Below are positions 57,040 through 64,000 of a DNA stretch of 64,000 bases, in pieces. The stretch lies in assembly GCF_013373065.1 (NCBI RefSeq), contig NZ_JABXIN010000003.1, positions 62,001 to 126,000 of the forward strand. Reading direction: 5' to 3'. How positions within the stretch are numbered: the stretch's first letter is position 1; every line of letters begins with the position of its first letter. This DNA comes from Algoriphagus sp. GTDB lineage: Bacteria; Bacteroidota; Bacteroidia; Cytophagales; Cyclobacteriaceae. Under the pieces are notes generated by a model, which was not told where the DNA came from, did not search any database, and was given only the letters and a program-made list of their open reading frames with translations. A program made the translations under genes and the position numbers.

Positions 57040-57672
57040 ATGACTCAAAAATCAAATCAGGAAGCCAAGATTATTGATACGGCCTACAAGCTTTTTTTGG
57101 AAAAAGGCTATCGCCATACTACGGTGGATGATATTGCGCATGCTTTGGGGATGAGCAAGAAGACTTTGTACAAATTTTTTTCATCCAAATCAGATTTATT
57201 GTCTGCCGCTTTTGAAAAGCTTAAGCTTCGTATAACTGCAAAAGTGGAAGCAATTTTGGACAATAGATACATCGCTTTTCCTCTAAAACTCAAGTCCAGT
57301 TTGGCTGTGGTGGCCAATTATTTGGCTCCTATCAATCCAGAGCTTTTCGAAGATCTCCGAGAACATGCCCCTGAAGTTTGGGAAGACTTGATGGAGTACA
57401 TCAATGAGTCAGCATTTATGCGGTTTCAGCGCTTAATTCAAGAAGGACGAGATCAAGGTTTGGTGAAGTCTAATCTAAACGTAGGTTTAGTCGTGATGCT
57501 GTATGCCAGTGCCGTTCGATCCCTTTTGGACCCTAAATTTCGAAGTGGATTTCCTGAATCCATCCAGAAGAATATGCGAATTCCGGCAGCTGATATTTTC
57601 GATCAGGCCATCACCATAATTTACAATGGAATAATGACCGAGGAGGCAAGAGCTGAATTTGAGAATGCCTGA
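57040..57672 (+). CDS. TetR/AcrR family transcriptional regulator
   Basis: This 210-residue protein has an N-terminal TetR helix-turn-helix (AYKLFLEKGYRHTTVDDIAHALGMSKKTLYKFF) and a helical ligand-binding C-terminal domain. The start at 57040 is preferred over 56983 because it lies in the normal position relative to the HTH. It is divergent from ligA (113 bases between starts) and no target gene is obvious. Ligand unknown. Confidence 0.92.
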   Translation: MTQKSNQEAKIIDTAYKLFLEKGYRHTTVDDIAHALGMSKKTLYKFFSSKSDLLSAAFEKLKLRITAKVEAILDNRYIAFPLKLKSSLAVVANYLAPINPELFEDLREHAPEVWEDLMEYINESAFMRFQRLIQEGRDQGLVKSNLNVGLVVMLYASAVRSLLDPKFRSGFPESIQKNMRIPAADIFDQAITIIYNGIMTEEARAEFENA

Positions 57673-57691
57673 TTTGCTAGGATGATTTCCC

Positions 57692-57699
57692 TATCTTTG
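57692..57699 (+). promoter_or_regulatory. Candidate -7 promoter box of metG (TATCTTTG)
   Basis: TATCTTTG fits TAnnTTTG perfectly. A TTG lies 15 bases upstream, closer than usual. If used, the metG leader is about 150 bases and holds a palindrome and a 31-codon open frame. Confidence 0.45.
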
Positions 57700-57854
57700 C
57701 GACTTCATTTCAACGACATTAAAAGCTCATTTCATGAAATCGAGCCTTCCTGAGGTAGAGGGAACTTCCGAAATTCGACACAATAAGGGATGGGTTGATA
57801 AATCGGGATATCCTCGAGATTCCATGTGACGGCTCAAAAACAAAATATATACAC

Positions 57855-59912
57855 ATGAAAAAATCGTTTAAACGACATACGATTACGGCAGCATTGCCCT
57901 ATGCCAATGGTCCCTTGCATATTGGACATTTGGCAGGTTGCTATGTTCCTTCTGATATCTATGCCCGCTTTTTGCGATCCCAGGGAAAGGATGTCCTTTT
58001 TGTAGGTGGATCTGATGAACATGGAGTTGCTATTACCATCAAGGCAAGAAAGGAAGGAAAGACTCCCCAAGAGATCGTCGATTATTTTCATGGGTTGATG
58101 AAAAAAAGTTTTGCGGAATTTGGGATTTCCTTTGATCACTATTCGCGGACTTCTGCTCCGATTCATCATGAGACTGCACAAGGATTCTTTAAGGATTTGT
58201 ATGAAAAAGGTGAGTTTTTGGAGCAAAGTACGGAGCAGTATTACGATGAAGAAGCAGGTCAGTTTTTGGCCGACCGCTATATCGAGGGTACCTGCCCGAA
58301 ATGTGGTTTTGAAAATGCTTATGGGGATCAATGTGAAAAATGTGGGTCCTCGCTTAGTCCAACAGAACTGATCAATCCACGATCGAAATTGAGTGGAAGC
58401 AAGCCTGTGCTGAAAGAAACCAAACATTGGTTTTTGGACTTGGCCCGATATGCTGATTTTTTAAAAAAATGGATTTTGGAGGAACATGCTGAGGATTGGA
58501 AAAACAATGTACTCGGACAATGCCGGTCTTGGTTGGAAGCAGGGGATGGCCTTCAGGCACGATCCATGACTCGGGATATGGATTGGGGAATCAAAGTTCC
58601 GTTACCCGACGCAGAAGGAAAAGTACTGTATGTTTGGTTTGATGCACCCATTGGATACATTTCTTCCACCAAAGAATGGGCGGCAGAGCAAGGAAAAGAC
58701 TGGAAACCGTATTGGAAGGATGAAGATACGCAGTTGGTTCATTTTATTGGAAAGGACAATATTGTATTCCACTGCATCATTTTTCCAGCTATCCTAAAAA
58801 CCCATGGGGATTATATTTTACCTGATAATGTCCCTGCCAATGAATTCCTAAACTTGGAAGGGGATAAAATATCTACCTCTCGAAATTGGGCAGTTTGGCT
58901 GCATGAATATTTGGAAGAGTTTCCGGGAAAGCAGGATGTGTTGCGCTATGTGTTGACTGCAAACGCCCCTGAGACCAAGGATAATGATTTCACTTGGAGG
59001 GATTTTCAGTCGCGAAACAATTCAGAATTGGTGGCGATTTATGGGAATTTTGTGAATCGAGCGGCGGTGTTAACCCATAAATACTATCAAGGAGTTATCC
59101 CATTGAGAGGTCCATTGACAGGATATGATGAAGAAGTCTTGCAAGCTTTGTCGGAGTTTCCCGCGAAAATTGCTTCCTCTGTAGAAAGGTACCGCTTCCG
59201 AGAAGCGCTTGGATTGATGATGGATTTGGCACGATTGGGAAATAAATACCTTGCTGATACTGAGCCTTGGAAAACCATCAAAACTGATGAAAAGCGGACT
59301 GAAACGATACTAAATATTGCCTTGAACATCGCTGCAAATCTGGCGATTGTTTCCGAACCGTTCTTGCCGTTCACTGCGGCCAAACTCTACAATTTATTTG
59401 GGATGAGTGATGCCAATTGGGGGCAAGCTGGAAATTCAGATTTGCTTTCTGCTGGTCAGGTGATAGGGAAGGCTGAATTGTTGTTTGAAAAGATTGAAGA
59501 CGAAACCGTAGAAAAACAAGTTCAAAAACTACTAGACGCTAAAAAAATGAATGAAGCTGCGAATGCCCCAGTGACACCCATGAAAGAAATCATCACCTAT
59601 GATGACTTTGCAAAATTGGATATGCGAGTGGTAACTGTTTTGGAAGCCGAAAAAATGCCGAAATCCAAAAAATTGATCAAGTTGAAAGTTGATACTGGAT
59701 TAGGTCAGCGAACTGTCTTGAGTGGAGTTGCAGAGCATTTTGAGCCTGAGTTTTTGGTTGGAAAGCAAGTCGTGATGTTGATCAATTTAGCACCTAGAAA
59801 AATGATGGGTATTGAGTCAGAAGGAATGATTTTGATGGCTGAAGACAAAGATGGGAAATTGAAGTTGTTGATGCCGCATGAAGCGACTGCTAGCGGATCG
59901 ACGATCTCCTAA
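57855..59912 (+). CDS. metG: Methionine--tRNA ligase with C-terminal tRNA-binding domain
   Basis: This 685-residue class I synthetase charges tRNA-Met. It has the HIGH motif (PLHIGHLAG), a zinc-knuckle pair ([18 protein letters not shown]), the KISTS motif (DKISTSRNW, the KMSKS equivalent), an anticodon-binding domain, and a C-terminal EMAPII-like tRNA-binding domain (about 585-685, [16 protein letters not shown]). The ATG at 57855 is used; an upstream in-frame ATG at 57795 lies in the leader. The long leader may carry regulation. Confidence 0.97.
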   Translation: MKKSFKRHTITAALPYANGPLHIGHLAGCYVPSDIYARFLRSQGKDVLFVGGSDEHGVAITIKARKEGKTPQEIVDYFHGLMKKSFAEFGISFDHYSRTSAPIHHETAQGFFKDLYEKGEFLEQSTEQYYDEEAGQFLADRYIEGTCPKCGFENAYGDQCEKCGSSLSPTELINPRSKLSGSKPVLKETKHWFLDLARYADFLKKWILEEHAEDWKNNVLGQCRSWLEAGDGLQARSMTRDMDWGIKVPLPDAEGKVLYVWFDAPIGYISSTKEWAAEQGKDWKPYWKDEDTQLVHFIGKDNIVFHCIIFPAILKTHGDYILPDNVPANEFLNLEGDKISTSRNWAVWLHEYLEEFPGKQDVLRYVLTANAPETKDNDFTWRDFQSRNNSELVAIYGNFVNRAAVLTHKYYQGVIPLRGPLTGYDEEVLQALSEFPAKIASSVERYRFREALGLMMDLARLGNKYLADTEPWKTIKTDEKRTETILNIALNIAANLAIVSEPFLPFTAAKLYNLFGMSDANWGQAGNSDLLSAGQVIGKAELLFEKIEDETVEKQVQKLLDAKKMNEAANAPVTPMKEIITYDDFAKLDMRVVTVLEAEKMPKSKKLIKLKVDTGLGQRTVLSGVAEHFEPEFLVGKQVVMLINLAPRKMMGIESEGMILMAEDKDGKLKLLMPHEATASGSTIS

Positions 59913-59940
59913 GTAGCAAGGATCTAGTATCAATAATTAT

Positions 59941-59975
59941 AAAGCCAAGAATAATTTTCTTGGCTTTTATTTTTA
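59941..59975 (+). terminator. Rho-independent terminator after metG
   Basis: A perfect 10-base stem (AAAGCCAAGA / TCTTGGCTTT) with a 7-base loop is followed by TATTTTTA. It lies 28 bases after the metG stop. Confidence 0.9.
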
Positions 59976-60009
59976 AAACATACAAAGTCTAATGCCTTGA
60001 TTCAAATGA

Positions 60010-60912
60010 TCAATGTAGCGGCCTTTTCTTTATCATCCCGCCTTTCGTATCCTTGATCGGATATTGAATCACAAATGCCTTAGGATCGATTTTTTCAATT
60101 TCGGTTTGGACTCGGGTAACCTCCAATCGCGTAACGACTGTAAACAGAACGTTTCGATCTGGATTTTTAGCTTTTTCGCCAAATCCCCCATCTGCTTTAA
60201 AAGCAGTAACGCCGCGCCCCAAATCATAAGTCACTTTCTTTTTGATTTCGTCTGAAAAGTCAGAAATAATCATCACCCCGATGTATTCTTCAACCCCATT
60301 GATCAAGAAATCTACTGTTCGGGAAGCAGAAAAGTAGGTCAACATGGAATACATGGCTGTTTCCAATCCAACCAGAAAGGCTGCCACAATAAAAAGGAAG
60401 ACATTGAATACGGTAATAAAGTCTCCAACGGTCAAACTCGAACGACGGGAGACCTGGATGGCCAACACTTCCGTACCATCGATTACCGCTCCCCCTCGAA
60501 TAGCAAATCCGATCCCGCTTCCCAAAAAGAACCCTCCAAAAACAGCAATCAGCAATTTATCGGCAGTAATGACTGGGAGTTCGATGTAATGCACTAATAA
60601 GGCCAGCGCAAAAATTGCCAGCGTACTCTTTATCGCAAATCGGATAGAAAGCTGTTTATAACCCAGATAGATAAATGGCAAATTCACCAGGATAATCAAA
60701 AAGGAAAGGTCGATAGGAGTTAGAATTTCCAACAAAAGGGAAACTCCCATAGCACCTCCATCAAAAAATCCATTTGGCAACAGGAATCCTTTAAGTCCAA
60801 TACTTGCCATAACGACTCCAATACCAATAAAAAGGACGTCTTTGATTTGACGCCATAGCATTACCCGCTTGGCCCAAGTGCTCTCTTGAATATTCAGGAT
60901 TTGTTTTACCAT
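60010..60912 (-). CDS. YitT family membrane protein
   Basis: This 300-residue protein has an N-terminal membrane region with about five or six helices (DUF161/YitT_membrane) from residue 28 to about 190, including PNGFFDGGAMGVSLL and GGFFLGSGIGFAIRGGAVIDG. A soluble DUF2179 domain occupies the C-terminus (VMIISDFSDEIKKKVTYDLGRGVTAFKADGGF). Function is unknown, though a transporter role is often assumed. It is divergent from the Anbu operon. Confidence 0.92.
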   Translation of the reverse strand: MVKQILNIQESTWAKRVMLWRQIKDVLFIGIGVVMASIGLKGFLLPNGFFDGGAMGVSLLLEILTPIDLSFLIILVNLPFIYLGYKQLSIRFAIKSTLAIFALALLVHYIELPVITADKLLIAVFGGFFLGSGIGFAIRGGAVIDGTEVLAIQVSRRSSLTVGDFITVFNVFLFIVAAFLVGLETAMYSMLTYFSASRTVDFLINGVEEYIGVMIISDFSDEIKKKVTYDLGRGVTAFKADGGFGEKAKNPDRNVLFTVVTRLEVTRVQTEIEKIDPKAFVIQYPIKDTKGGMIKKRPLH

Positions 60913-61093
60913 AGTCGAAAATAGTGGAAAAATAAGAATTTGTACTTTTTTAAAAATTTCAATAAAAACACTATGAGGTTAGAATTGAGTTTTCAAATGC
61001 CTGGTTTTTTTGTCGATTTGTTAATTATTTAAAGTTTATTGGAATTTTCCGTATTTGTTTTAATTTAAATTCCATTAAAAATTTTTGATCTGT

Positions 61094-62524
61094 ATGAAAA
61101 TAGATGGATATCAATCTGGGGAACATTACGATGAAATGTTTACTCCAGAAGGAGAGGTTAGATCGCATTATGAGGAATTCTCTCAGAATCTTAAAAAGAC
61201 TCCTCAAAAGAAGATGAATCATCTTCAGTTTTCTGCCAATCAGACCCAGCGAGCAATGGGGATGACATTTAATGTTTATCATGACAATCAGGGACTCGAA
61301 AAAATATTGCATTTGGATATTGTCCCAAGGATTATTCCCAATGCAGAATGGAAAAAACTGGAGGCTGGCTTAAAACAACGAACCTATGCCTTAAACCTGT
61401 TTTTGCAGGATATTTATAATGATCAAAAAATCTTGAAAGATGGGATTGTTCCTTCTGATTTGATTTTGGGGTCAAAGGATTATTTGAAGCCTTGTATAGG
61501 CCTGACGCCACCCAAGGGAATTTGGTGCCATATTACAGGCACAGATTTGATAAAAAATAAGGATGGGGAATACTATATTTTGGAGGATAATCTCCGATGT
61601 CCATCTGGAGTGTCCTACATGCTCGAAAGTAGGGAAATTATCAAACGCGCTTTTCCTAATCTCTTTAATAAGGGAGGAGTGATGCCAGTTTCTGATTATC
61701 CAGCCAAGCTGTTGCGGATGCTTCAGTTTTTAAGTAACAAAGCAAAACCAGTGGTGGGGGTTTTGACGCCTGGGATTTATAACTCCGCATACTATGAGCA
61801 TTCTTATTTGGCTTTGCAAATGGGTGTTGAGTTGGTAAATGGAGTGGATCTTCTTGTTGAAGACAAAAAAGTATTCATGCAGACGACCAAAGGATTGCAA
61901 CAGATTGATGTGCTTTATCGGCGAATAGATGATGTATTTATGGATCCGTTGACCTTTAGGCCTGATTCTATGCTGGGTGTTCCAGGTATATTTGAAGCAT
62001 ATAAGGCTGGGAATATCGCTCTTGCAAATGCTCCAGGAACAGGTGTGGCTGATGATAAAGCAGTTTATGCTTATGTTCCGAAAATCATTAAGTATTACAT
62101 GGATGAAGATCCGATTTTGAACAATGTTCCTACCTATCTCTGCCGAGAAGAGAAAGACCGGCAATATGTATTGGATCATATCGAAGAATTGGTTGTTAAA
62201 GAAACCAATGCAGCAGGAGGATACGGGATGCTTATTGGTCCTAAAGCTACCCAAGAGGAACATGCGAAGTTTAAAGAACTAATCAAATCAAACCCTACCA
62301 ATTACATCGCTCAACCTACACTTTCTCTTTCCACAGTTCCGACCTTATGCGATGATGGAACTTTGGAAGGACGACATGTGGATCTCAGACCTTACATCCT
62401 TTATGGGAATGAGATCGAAGTGATTCCTGGAGCTTTGACACGTGTGGCACTACGAAAAGGCTCCTTAGTCGTCAATAGCTCTCAAGGTGGAGGAAGTAAG
62501 GATACTTGGGTTTTATACAATTAA
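61094..62524 (+). CDS. Circularly permuted ATP-grasp type 2 protein (DUF404/DUF407)
   Basis: This 476-residue protein belongs to COG2308, which contains a circularly permuted ATP-grasp fold. Recognisable stretches are KPCIGLTPPKGIWCHITGTDLIKN, the nucleotide-binding EDNLRCPSGVSYMLESRE, ANAPGTGVADDKAVYAYVP, AAGGYGMLIGP and RHVDLRPYILYG. It probably ligates amide bonds, but substrates are unknown. The ATG at 61094 is used instead of a TTG at 61085. It is the first gene of an operon with the alpha-E protein and Anbu; the next start is 11 bases downstream. Confidence 0.93.
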   Translation: MKIDGYQSGEHYDEMFTPEGEVRSHYEEFSQNLKKTPQKKMNHLQFSANQTQRAMGMTFNVYHDNQGLEKILHLDIVPRIIPNAEWKKLEAGLKQRTYALNLFLQDIYNDQKILKDGIVPSDLILGSKDYLKPCIGLTPPKGIWCHITGTDLIKNKDGEYYILEDNLRCPSGVSYMLESREIIKRAFPNLFNKGGVMPVSDYPAKLLRMLQFLSNKAKPVVGVLTPGIYNSAYYEHSYLALQMGVELVNGVDLLVEDKKVFMQTTKGLQQIDVLYRRIDDVFMDPLTFRPDSMLGVPGIFEAYKAGNIALANAPGTGVADDKAVYAYVPKIIKYYMDEDPILNNVPTYLCREEKDRQYVLDHIEELVVKETNAAGGYGMLIGPKATQEEHAKFKELIKSNPTNYIAQPTLSLSTVPTLCDDGTLEGRHVDLRPYILYGNEIEVIPGALTRVALRKGSLVVNSSQGGGSKDTWVLYN

Positions 62525-62535
62525 AAAATGAAAAC

Positions 62536-63513
62536 ATGCTAAGTCGCGTAGCAAACCATATTTATTGGCTGGGTAGATACCTAGAGCGAGCCGAAAATTA
62601 CGCTCGATTTATCGATGTCAATTTTAATTTGATGCAGGATCTTCCGGTTGATCTCAAAGAGCAATGGCAGCCCTTAGTTGCTGCAACGGGTGATTGGCAC
62701 CTTTACACTACCAAATATTCGGAGTTTGAAAAAAATCAGGTGCTCTATTTCTTGGCCTTTGATCAGGATAATCCCAATTCCATGCTTTCAGCCATTTCCA
62801 AGGCTCGGGAGAATGCCCGGATTATTCGGGAGAATTTAAGCAAGGAAACCTGGGAGAAAACCAATCAGCTCTACATGATGATGCAAGAAGGCTGCGATCG
62901 AAAAGTTTGGAAAAAGGCAGATCCTCGTTCTTTTTTTGAAAAAATCAAAAACCAGATTCTTCTCATCTACGGTATTGCTGATAGTAGTGTGGCTCGGGTG
63001 GAGGGCTGGTATTTTCGGCAGTTGGGTCAATTCTTAGAAAGGGCTGATAAAACGTCTCGGATTCTCGATGTGAAATACCATATTTTGCTGCCTTCCGGTC
63101 AGGATGTAGGGACTCCTTTGGATTTCTTGCATTGGATGGCTCTATTGAAGTCCGTAACTGGTTTTAATACGTATCGCCGGGTCTATGGAAATATTGACCC
63201 CTTGAATGTGGTTGAATTTTTAGTTCTAAACCGCTATTTCCCAAGATCAATTTATTACTGTTTGAAGGAAGCAGAATCCTGTTTGCATCACATTTCGGGG
63301 AATTTGGATGGTGGGTTTGGAAACCCTGCCGAAAAAGCAGCTGGTGAACTCCGATCCCATTTGGAATTTGCAGAGGTAAGGGAGATTATCGACTTCGGGT
63401 TGCATGAATATTTGGATAATCTTCAAATAAAATTGAATAAGCTATCAGATCTGATTGACAGTACGTACTTTCGGCTTCGGGATAATTATATTTCTCAAAA
63501 TCAAGATCAATAA
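62536..63513 (+). CDS. Alpha-E domain protein (DUF403, COG2307)
   Basis: This 325-residue helical protein matches the alpha-E family, which nearly always occurs beside permuted ATP-grasp proteins. Its N-terminus, LSRVANHIYWLGRYLERAENYARF, is diagnostic. The family is proposed to partner the ATP-grasp ligase but has no demonstrated activity. The ATG at 62536 is preferred to 62506, which lies inside the preceding gene. Its stop codon TAA shares its last base with the ATG of the Anbu gene. Confidence 0.93.
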   Translation: MLSRVANHIYWLGRYLERAENYARFIDVNFNLMQDLPVDLKEQWQPLVAATGDWHLYTTKYSEFEKNQVLYFLAFDQDNPNSMLSAISKARENARIIRENLSKETWEKTNQLYMMMQEGCDRKVWKKADPRSFFEKIKNQILLIYGIADSSVARVEGWYFRQLGQFLERADKTSRILDVKYHILLPSGQDVGTPLDFLHWMALLKSVTGFNTYRRVYGNIDPLNVVEFLVLNRYFPRSIYYCLKEAESCLHHISGNLDGGFGNPAEKAAGELRSHLEFAEVREIIDFGLHEYLDNLQIKLNKLSDLIDSTYFRLRDNYISQNQDQ

Positions 63514-64000
63514 TGACTTTCTGCCTCGGCATCAAAACCAAGCAAGGCTTGGTAGGGCTCTCAGATACCCGGATAACCTCTGGAAATGAGACTACCTCTT
63601 CCAAAAAGGTTTTTACAGTTAATCGGGAAAAACACTCCTTTTTTATCATGACGAGCGGGCTGCGGTCTGTTCGGGATAAAGCGATAACTTATTTCTCGGA
63701 AGTGATCGAGCAGCAGGATGAATCCTTTACAAAGCTCTACCATGCCGTCAATGAATTTGGCAATCAGGTCAAAATAGTAGCCAAGGAGGACAAGGAATTC
63801 TTAGAAGAAGCAGGATTGAGTTTTAATTTGTTTTCCATCATTGGAGGACAATTAGAACATGATCATGAGCCAAAGCTTTATTTGTTGTATCCTCAAGGAA
63901 ATTGGATTGAAATAAGGAAAGGAACTCCTTTTGTGATTATTGGAAATACTGGTTTTGGAAACCCTGTATTAAAGCGTTCATTCCATTATGAAGATTCTTT
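63513..64000 (+). CDS. Anbu (ancestral beta-subunit) proteasome-like peptidase, 3' truncated by window
   Basis: The first 162 residues of this gene are in the window and the frame is open at the edge. It begins MTFCLGIKTKQGLVGLSDTR, the Ntn-hydrolase start of Anbu/HslV-like peptidases. After Met removal the N-terminal residue is Thr1, with Asp17 and Lys30/31 in the expected places for a proteasome-type catalytic set, followed by FFIMTSGLRSVRDKA. Anbu is an HslV-like self-compartmentalised protein of unknown cell role, typically encoded with permuted ATP-grasp, alpha-E and transglutaminase genes; the latter may lie beyond the window. Its ATG overlaps the previous stop by one base, so they are translationally coupled. 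Confidence 0.9.
   Translation, partial: MTFCLGIKTKQGLVGLSDTRITSGNETTSSKKVFTVNREKHSFFIMTSGLRSVRDKAITYFSEVIEQQDESFTKLYHAVNEFGNQVKIVAKEDKEFLEEAGLSFNLFSIIGGQLEHDHEPKLYLLYPQGNWIEIRKGTPFVIIGNTGFGNPVLKRSFHYEDS

Noticed and set aside
57700-57854. SAM riboswitch or T-box before metG
   Set aside because: None of the conserved sequence blocks of those RNAs could be found by eye.
61025-61312. Minus-strand open frame opposite the permuted ATP-grasp start
   Set aside because: It overlaps conserved coding sequence on the plus strand and has atypical residue composition.

Overview
The window looks like a chromosomal segment from a Bacteroidota bacterium, probably order Cytophagales and close to Algoriphagus / Cyclobacteriaceae. 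This rests on protein character: a TonB-dependent receptor with a CarboxypepD_reg-like N-terminus, DUF3822, DUF1573, an UpxY-type NusG paralogue and a miaB / sigma-54 activator / lptE / secG / groESL neighbourhood. Promoter-like boxes of the TAnnTTTG type and a general lack of Shine-Dalgarno sites agree. No database search was possible. I saw no rRNA, tRNA, CRISPR array, insertion sequence or prophage, and coding density is high (no gene-free stretch above 300 bases).

Layout. 1-1618: pta (5' truncated) and ackA, acetate overflow metabolism. 1626-10155 (minus strand): ogt, a CDF metal exporter, an APC permease, a Ca2+-type P-ATPase, and a heme/siderophore-type TonB receptor preceded by a small secreted protein. 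10447-16201: a sugar-acid-like module with a cytochrome c dehydrogenase lipoprotein, a Tat-exported TIM-barrel isomerase and an SDR oxidoreductase, facing a GntP permease. 16425-25594: an outer membrane porin-like protein with an amidohydrolase lipoprotein, the large single-chain purL, and a secreted serine carboxypeptidase with a beta-lactamase-fold hydrolase. 25631-34548: a lone receiver protein, groESL, a fatty acid hydroxylase-type membrane enzyme, and the operon miaB - sigma-54 activator - lptE - Lys-rich TPR-like protein - secG. 34630-37744: dinB, yceI, a gamma carbonic anhydrase and a small membrane protein.

37856-42751 is a five-gene, tightly spaced plus-strand cluster: COG4947-type esterase, ATP-grasp ligase, GCS2/COG2170 carboxylate-amine ligase, class I glutamine amidotransferase, and a second ATP-grasp-like enzyme. 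It is best read as a pathway that makes or amidates an unknown peptide-like metabolite. 42809-57672 is mostly housekeeping: pyrE, coaD with DUF3822, two Nudix proteins, a RecD-like helicase, an MsbA-like ABC exporter, an orphan UpxY antiterminator, dapA-xseA-xseB, and a ligA carrying a roughly 140-residue insertion. 57855-60912: metG and a YitT-type membrane protein.

61094-64000 holds a second amidoligase-type system: a circularly permuted ATP-grasp protein, an alpha-E protein and the start of an Anbu (ancestral proteasome/HslV-like) peptidase that runs off the window. The two amidoligase systems are the most interesting content. The next best lead is the groES upstream region, with a 6+6 bp inverted repeat (CTGACA-N15-TGTCAG), a cluster of TGTCA pentamers and a -24/-12-like sequence, close to an operon encoding a sigma-54 activator.
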